Of a DNA stretch of 64,000 nt, positions 60,320 through 64,000 are shown one piece after another. The notes below the pieces were generated by a model, which saw nothing but the letters and a program-made list of their open reading frames with translations, searched no databases and had not been told where the DNA came from. Positions within the stretch are counted from its first letter, which is position 1. The number at the start of each line of letters is the position of its first letter. A program made the position numbers and the translations under genes. The stretch is taken from positions 3,916,501-3,980,500 of the forward strand of contig NZ_CP033069.1 in the NCBI RefSeq assembly GCF_003669015.1, written 5' to 3'. The stretch is from Acidovorax sp. 1608163 (GTDB taxonomy: Bacteria; Pseudomonadota; Gammaproteobacteria; Burkholderiales; Burkholderiaceae_C).

Positions 60320-62232
60320 TGGCACACACCACCCAATCGCAAACAGCCCCATACCCGGCACGCAATAGCGACACAACCCACCTAGGCGACTGGCTCGCAC
60401 GGCAGGCAGAACAAGACACGCTACGTTTTATCACTTGCGGCAGCGTAGACGACGGCAAAAGTACCCTGATAGGGCGTCTTTTGTGGGAATCTCACCATAT
60501 TTTTGACGACCAACTGGCTGCGGTAACTGCCGCTTCTAAACGGCATGGAACACAAGGCGACAACATTGACTTGGCGCTATTGCTAGACGGCCTGTCTGCC
60601 GAGCGGGAACAAGGCATCACCATCGACGTGGCCTACCGATTCTTCGGCACAGCACGGCGCAAGTTCATCGTGGCAGACACTCCAGGGCATGAGCAATACA
60701 CCCGGAACATGGTGACTGGCGCCTCTACCGCCGACTTGGCGGTCATCCTGATCGATGCAAGAAAAGGCTTGCTGATGCAAACACGGCGGCACGCCCGCCT
60801 AGTTTCACTGATGGGCATTCGTCACATAACGTTGGCCATCAACAAGATGGATTTGGTAGGGTTTGACGCCAAAGTGTTTGAACGCATCGCACATGACTTT
60901 GGCACGCTGGCCGAAGGCCTGCAGTTTGGCACCGTGACAGCTATCCCAATCTCTGCATTGCAGGGCGACAACATCACCACCCGCTCTGCCCGAACACCCT
61001 GGTATAGCGGCCCCACACTCTTGGGATACCTGGAAACGGCGCAAATCCATCCAGCCACCGACCAGCGATTGGTATTTCCCGTGCAATACGTCAACCGGCC
61101 CCAGGCCGATTTCAGAGGCTTGAGCGGCACCGTTGCTAGTGGACGAATCGCTGTGGGGACCGCGGTCCGTGTTACGGCATCGGGCCAAACCGCGCAAATT
61201 AAACGCATCATTACCCCGGCCGGAGACGCCTCAGAAGCCTTGCCAGGAAGCTCCATCACCGTAGTGCTGGACAAAGAAGTGGATGCATCGCGCGGCGACA
61301 TCCTTGCCAGCGCGGACGCGCCGCTTGAAATGACCGACCAGTTCACCGCAACCGTGATCTGGATGCATGAAGACAAAGGTATGGTGGGCCGAAACTACGA
61401 ACTAAAACTGGCAGGCCAATGGTCAGGCGCATCGCTGACCAGCATCAAGCACCGCATCGACGTCAACACTGGCGCTCACGAATCGTGCCGACAACTCGGT
61501 CTGAACGACATTGCCGCATGCAATCTGGCCCTAAGCCGCCCAGTGGTGTTTGACGCCTACATCACATCGCACACGCTGGGTGCCTTTATTTTGGTAGACC
61601 GCTTCACCCAGGCCACCGTGGCCGCAGGCCTGATTACACACAACCTGCGCCGCGCAGACAACGTGCACCGGCAAGCCCTCAGCATCACTCTGCAAGACCG
61701 CGAGCGGCTAAACGGCCATAAAGGCAAAGTAATCTGGTTCACCGGTCTTTCTGGCTCTGGTAAATCCACCATTGCCAATGCGCTGGAAAAAGAACTGCAT
61801 GCCCAAGGCAAACGTACCTACATTCTGGATGGCGACAACATTCGCCAAGGGTTGAACAGAGACTTGGGCTTTACCGATGCTGACCGGGTGGAGAACATCC
61901 GCCGCGTGGCAGAGGTGGCCAAACTCATGATGGATGCAGGCTTGATAGTGATGACTGCCTTCATTTCCCCTTTCCGCCAAGAGCGTGAAATGGCACGTGC
62001 ACTCATCGGTAAGGAAAACTTTGTAGAGGTGTTTGTCGCGACCCCCCTCACGGAGTGCGAACGGCGTGATCCCAAAGGCCTCTACAAAAAGGCGCGGAAT
62101 GGATTGCTGCCCAATATGACCGGAATCAGCAGCCCCTATGAACAGCCGAACAATCCATCCGTCGTGATCGAAACCGCTGCCAACGCTATTGACGGCATCG
62201 TCAAACAACTACTGCAGGAATTATCCAAGTGA
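60319..62232 (+). CDS. cysN: CysNC, ATP sulfurylase GTPase subunit fused to APS kinase
   Basis: 637 residues. The GTPase part (about 1-445) has GSVDDGKSTL, DTPGHEQYTRNM and NKMDLVG. The APS kinase part (about 465-635) has GLSGSGKST, LDGDNIRQGLNRDLGF, FISPFRQERE and KGLYKKARNG. The fusion makes PAPS directly, either for sulfate assimilation or for sulfation reactions. With cysD and the broken cysQ it forms a PAPS cassette next to glycosyltransferase genes. Confidence 0.95.
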   Translation: MAHTTQSQTAPYPARNSDTTHLGDWLARQAEQDTLRFITCGSVDDGKSTLIGRLLWESHHIFDDQLAAVTAASKRHGTQGDNIDLALLLDGLSAEREQGITIDVAYRFFGTARRKFIVADTPGHEQYTRNMVTGASTADLAVILIDARKGLLMQTRRHARLVSLMGIRHITLAINKMDLVGFDAKVFERIAHDFGTLAEGLQFGTVTAIPISALQGDNITTRSARTPWYSGPTLLGYLETAQIHPATDQRLVFPVQYVNRPQADFRGLSGTVASGRIAVGTAVRVTASGQTAQIKRIITPAGDASEALPGSSITVVLDKEVDASRGDILASADAPLEMTDQFTATVIWMHEDKGMVGRNYELKLAGQWSGASLTSIKHRIDVNTGAHESCRQLGLNDIAACNLALSRPVVFDAYITSHTLGAFILVDRFTQATVAAGLITHNLRRADNVHRQALSITLQDRERLNGHKGKVIWFTGLSGSGKSTIANALEKELHAQGKRTYILDGDNIRQGLNRDLGFTDADRVENIRRVAEVAKLMMDAGLIVMTAFISPFRQEREMARALIGKENFVEVFVATPLTECERRDPKGLYKKARNGLLPNMTGISSPYEQPNNPSVVIETAANAIDGIVKQLLQELSK

Positions 62233-62281
62233 GACTCTTTCAATTTTTGCAGCAATAAGTCCGCCCTGAACAATTCCGTTC

Positions 62282-62885
62282 TCAGCCCCAGACAGATCGG
62301 CGGTCACCGGGAGCGACGAGCAGTGCCGCGATGACCGCCTGCATCGTCAACCTGAATCGGGCGCATAGAAGCCGCAGCGCGGCCAGGATCAAGCGCAGGT
62401 TGTGCCCGGCACCGCACATCACCGCGTGCAGCGCATCGCCCAGCGCGCACTTGAGTTGATTGCGGGCGAGCCTCCCGTCGATCTTCATGTGCCCGATAGC
62501 CGACTCGATGGCGCTGTGCCTTTTGATCATGGCCTTGAGCGTTCGGGTGATGCCACGCTTTTGACCTGACATCAGAATGCGCACACCCTCAACCTTCACG
62601 CCACGGTAACCCTTGTCCACGATGGCCGTGGCCGGCGGCTTGTCCGTGCCGGTGAGGATGCCCAATTGCTCCAGCGTCTCGGCCAGCGTTTGGCTGTCAT
62701 ACGGATTGCCCGGCATGCTCCTCATGTCCACCACCAGGTTATCCCTGAGCGTGGTGGCGATGCTGACCTTCACGCCGAACTTATACGATGTCTTGCCCTT
62801 GCCCTTGCTGACGTATTCCACCTCAGGTGCATGCAATGCGTACAGCTTGTTCTGGTCTTTGGTGCGCTGGGTCAGGAAGCGGCCC
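62282..62885 (-). pseudogene. Outer IS5-family transposase, C-terminal part
   Basis: Reads from KDQNKLYALHAPEVEYVS through SYKFGVKVSIATT, AIVDKGYRGV and RHSAIESAIGHMKIDGRL to the end, typical of this IS5-like DDE group. It is cut at 62885 by the inner IS, leaving it without an N-terminus. Confidence 0.82.
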
Positions 62886-62896
62886 TAAGAACCTGT

Positions 62897-63430
62897 TCAA
62901 GATCTTTTGAGCAGCAGAGCCAAGAATGCCAGATGGACGAACTGCAAGCTGGTGTTCAGCAACCTCTCGCAGTTCTTCCACAACCGCCTGTTCTTCTCCA
63001 ACCAGGCAAAGCTGCGCTCCACCACCCAACGCTGGGGCATCACCTTGAACGTATGCAGTTCACTGCGCTTGGCGATCTGTGCCACGACGTGTCCGCCCAG
63101 AATGTCTTGGACGCCCTGGGCAAACGGCCGGCCCACATAGCCGCTGTCACACAACAGGGCTTGCACCCGGCTCAAAGCAGGTTTGCAGCGCTGCAGTGCC
63201 TGCAAAGCCCCTTTGCGGTCCGTCACCTCTGCCGTCGTCACCGCAACGGCGTGCGGCAGCCCTAGCGTGTCCACTGCAATATGGCGCTTGATTCCCGAGA
63301 CTTTCTTGCCCGCGTCATAGCCCTTGCTGCCCGCCGTTTCCGTGTTCTTCACGCTCTGCGCGTCCACGATCAAGAACGTGCTTGAGGCGTTGCGCCCCAG
63401 TTTCTCTCGGGCCGCGCCAACCTGATTTTT
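62897..63430 (-). CDS. IS427-like transposase, second ORF
   Basis: Carries the catalytic core: IVDAQSVKNTETAGSKGYD (first Asp), ALLCDSGYVGRPF (second Asp) and RWVVERSFAWLEKNRRL (Glu). It lies +1 relative to the first ORF. The A7 stretch on the minus strand (63426-63432) is a probable slip site. Confidence 0.87.
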   Translation of the reverse strand, partial: KNQVGAAREKLGRNASSTFLIVDAQSVKNTETAGSKGYDAGKKVSGIKRHIAVDTLGLPHAVAVTTAEVTDRKGALQALQRCKPALSRVQALLCDSGYVGRPFAQGVQDILGGHVVAQIAKRSELHTFKVMPQRWVVERSFAWLEKNRRLWKNCERLLNTSLQFVHLAFLALLLKRS

Positions 63431-63689
63431 TTAAAGCCTGCTCCAGCAGGCTGCCTCCCTCACGCGGCTCGCTCCAGATGGCAAAGTACGCATGCACCGT
63501 GCGCCACTTGGGAAAGTCACTGGGCAACGCCCGCCACTGGCAACCGGTGCGCAGCAAATAGAGCACTGCGCAGAACACCTCATACAGATCAACACTGCGT
63601 GGGCGCGTACTCTTGCGGGCACTCTCCAGCAAGGCACGGATGGGTTCAAATTGCTCGGGGCTAATGTCGCTGGGGTACTTGGCTCTCAT
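63315..63689 (-). CDS. IS427-like transposase, first ORF
   Basis: 124 residues as read: YPSDISPEQFEPIRALLES, VFCAVLYLLRTGCQWRALP and KWRTVHAYFAIW are the DUF4096-like N-terminal domain of these transposases. Residues after about 88 (QALKK) are read in the wrong frame when no slip occurs. Confidence 0.87.
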   Translation of the reverse strand: MRAKYPSDISPEQFEPIRALLESARKSTRPRSVDLYEVFCAVLYLLRTGCQWRALPSDFPKWRTVHAYFAIWSEPREGGSLLEQALKKSGWRGPRETGAQRLKHVLDRGRAEREEHGNGGQQGL

Positions 63690-63767
63690 GGAGCACGCAG
63701 CTTAGCTTCAGTCACAGTCAGCCTGCTATCAGTACCTCATCGGGAAAAGATTTTGAACAGGTTCTTA

Positions 63768-64000
63768 CGGCTGAGCAGGTCCTGGACTTTGGCCTTGGCC
63801 ACTTCAGGTAGCGCGTGCAGTTGGCTGTCGGTGGGGTGGCTAATGGCCTTGGGCATGACGGTGGTGTCCACTAGTCGCCTGCTGTGTGCTGAACTTCTGG
63901 ATGACGCCGCCACGCCAGACCGCCTCGATGCTGGCCGCCAGCAGCGTCTCCACGCCTTCTTCTGCAATGCGCTTTCTCCAGCGCGTCAGGCTGGACGGGT
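63768..64000 (-). pseudogene. Outer IS5-family transposase, N-terminal fragment
   Basis: SSLTRWRKRIAEEGVETLL in one frame and VDTTVMPKAISHPTDSQL in another show a frameshift around 63880. After HPTDSQL, the expected helical middle region is missing. The rest of the N-terminus is outside the window. Confidence 0.75.

Larger units (their letters stand above)
62886..63767 (-). mobile_element. Inner IS5-family (IS427-like) insertion sequence
   Basis: About 880 bases with matching ends: TAAGAACCTGTTCAAGATCT left, and the reverse complement of the right end TAAGAACCTGTTCAAAATCT. Two overlapping ORFs encode the transposase. TA bases at both outer ends could be the target duplication. Confidence 0.82.
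62233..64000 (-). mobile_element. Decayed IS5-family element carrying a second IS inside it
   Basis: Two parts of one transposase gene flank an inner IS. The 3' part is at 62282-62885 and the 5' part at 63768-64000. The outer left end lies between 62233 and 62281; the right end is beyond the window. The transposase lost about 80 residues in the middle (HPTDSQL joins directly to ALPEVAKAKVQDL) and is frameshifted, so the element is dead. Confidence 0.7.

Noticed and set aside
63315..63430. Inner IS transposase broken by a sequence error
   Set aside because: The frame change occurs at an A7 stretch where IS427-like elements normally slip, and it is in the opposite sense to the C/G-run errors.

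Overview
The window looks like a chromosomal segment of a betaproteobacterium in the Burkholderiales, most likely Comamonadaceae and Acidovorax-like. This is inferred from high-GC coding DNA, the pel, his and ResBC gene content, tandem LpxL genes beside metK, and several families of short intergenic repeats. No rRNA, tRNA, CRISPR array or phage module was seen.

Left part (1-15.7 kb, + strand): a complete Pel exopolysaccharide locus (pelABCDEFG). A HlyD-like membrane-fusion protein precedes it, and a secreted Spherulin-4/GH135-like lipoprotein follows it. PelD links the locus to cyclic di-GMP. The window also holds a haem-c diguanylate cyclase and a PAS-GGDEF-EAL protein that could feed it. 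The locus converges on a truncated histidine cluster (hisC-hisB-hisH-hisA, - strand) that is headed by a VapBC-type toxin-antitoxin pair overlapping hisC.

Middle part (20-43.5 kb): msrPQ periplasmic methionine sulfoxide repair; the ResB/ResC cytochrome c maturation pair with a dihaem c4 cytochrome; engB; an alpha/beta hydrolase; two LpxL-type acyltransferases; metK; DUF1328 and hemerythrin genes; and the haem-c diguanylate cyclase. An NAD salvage cluster follows (pncA-like, pncB, nadE, nadM-Nudix), divergent from an NrtR-type repressor with a candidate operator between them. A chemotaxis receptor and the GGDEF-EAL protein come next.

Right part (43.9-64 kb): a reductive pyrimidine catabolism operon (preT, preA, NCS1 transporter, dihydropyrimidinase, ureidopropionase-type hydrolase). 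It diverges from a RutR-like TetR regulator across a near-consensus RutR palindrome. Then come a TMTC-like membrane/TPR protein, a GT4-GT2 fusion glycosyltransferase, and a PAPS module (cysD, cysNC, a TauE exporter and cysQ). cysQ is destroyed by an IS3-family element that also removed its catalytic middle. The window ends in a nest of IS5-family elements.

A cross-cutting observation: seven genes are broken by exactly one missing base in a C or G run, always in the same direction. This suggests consensus-sequence error more than biology. Genes labelled frameshifted here may therefore be intact in the organism.
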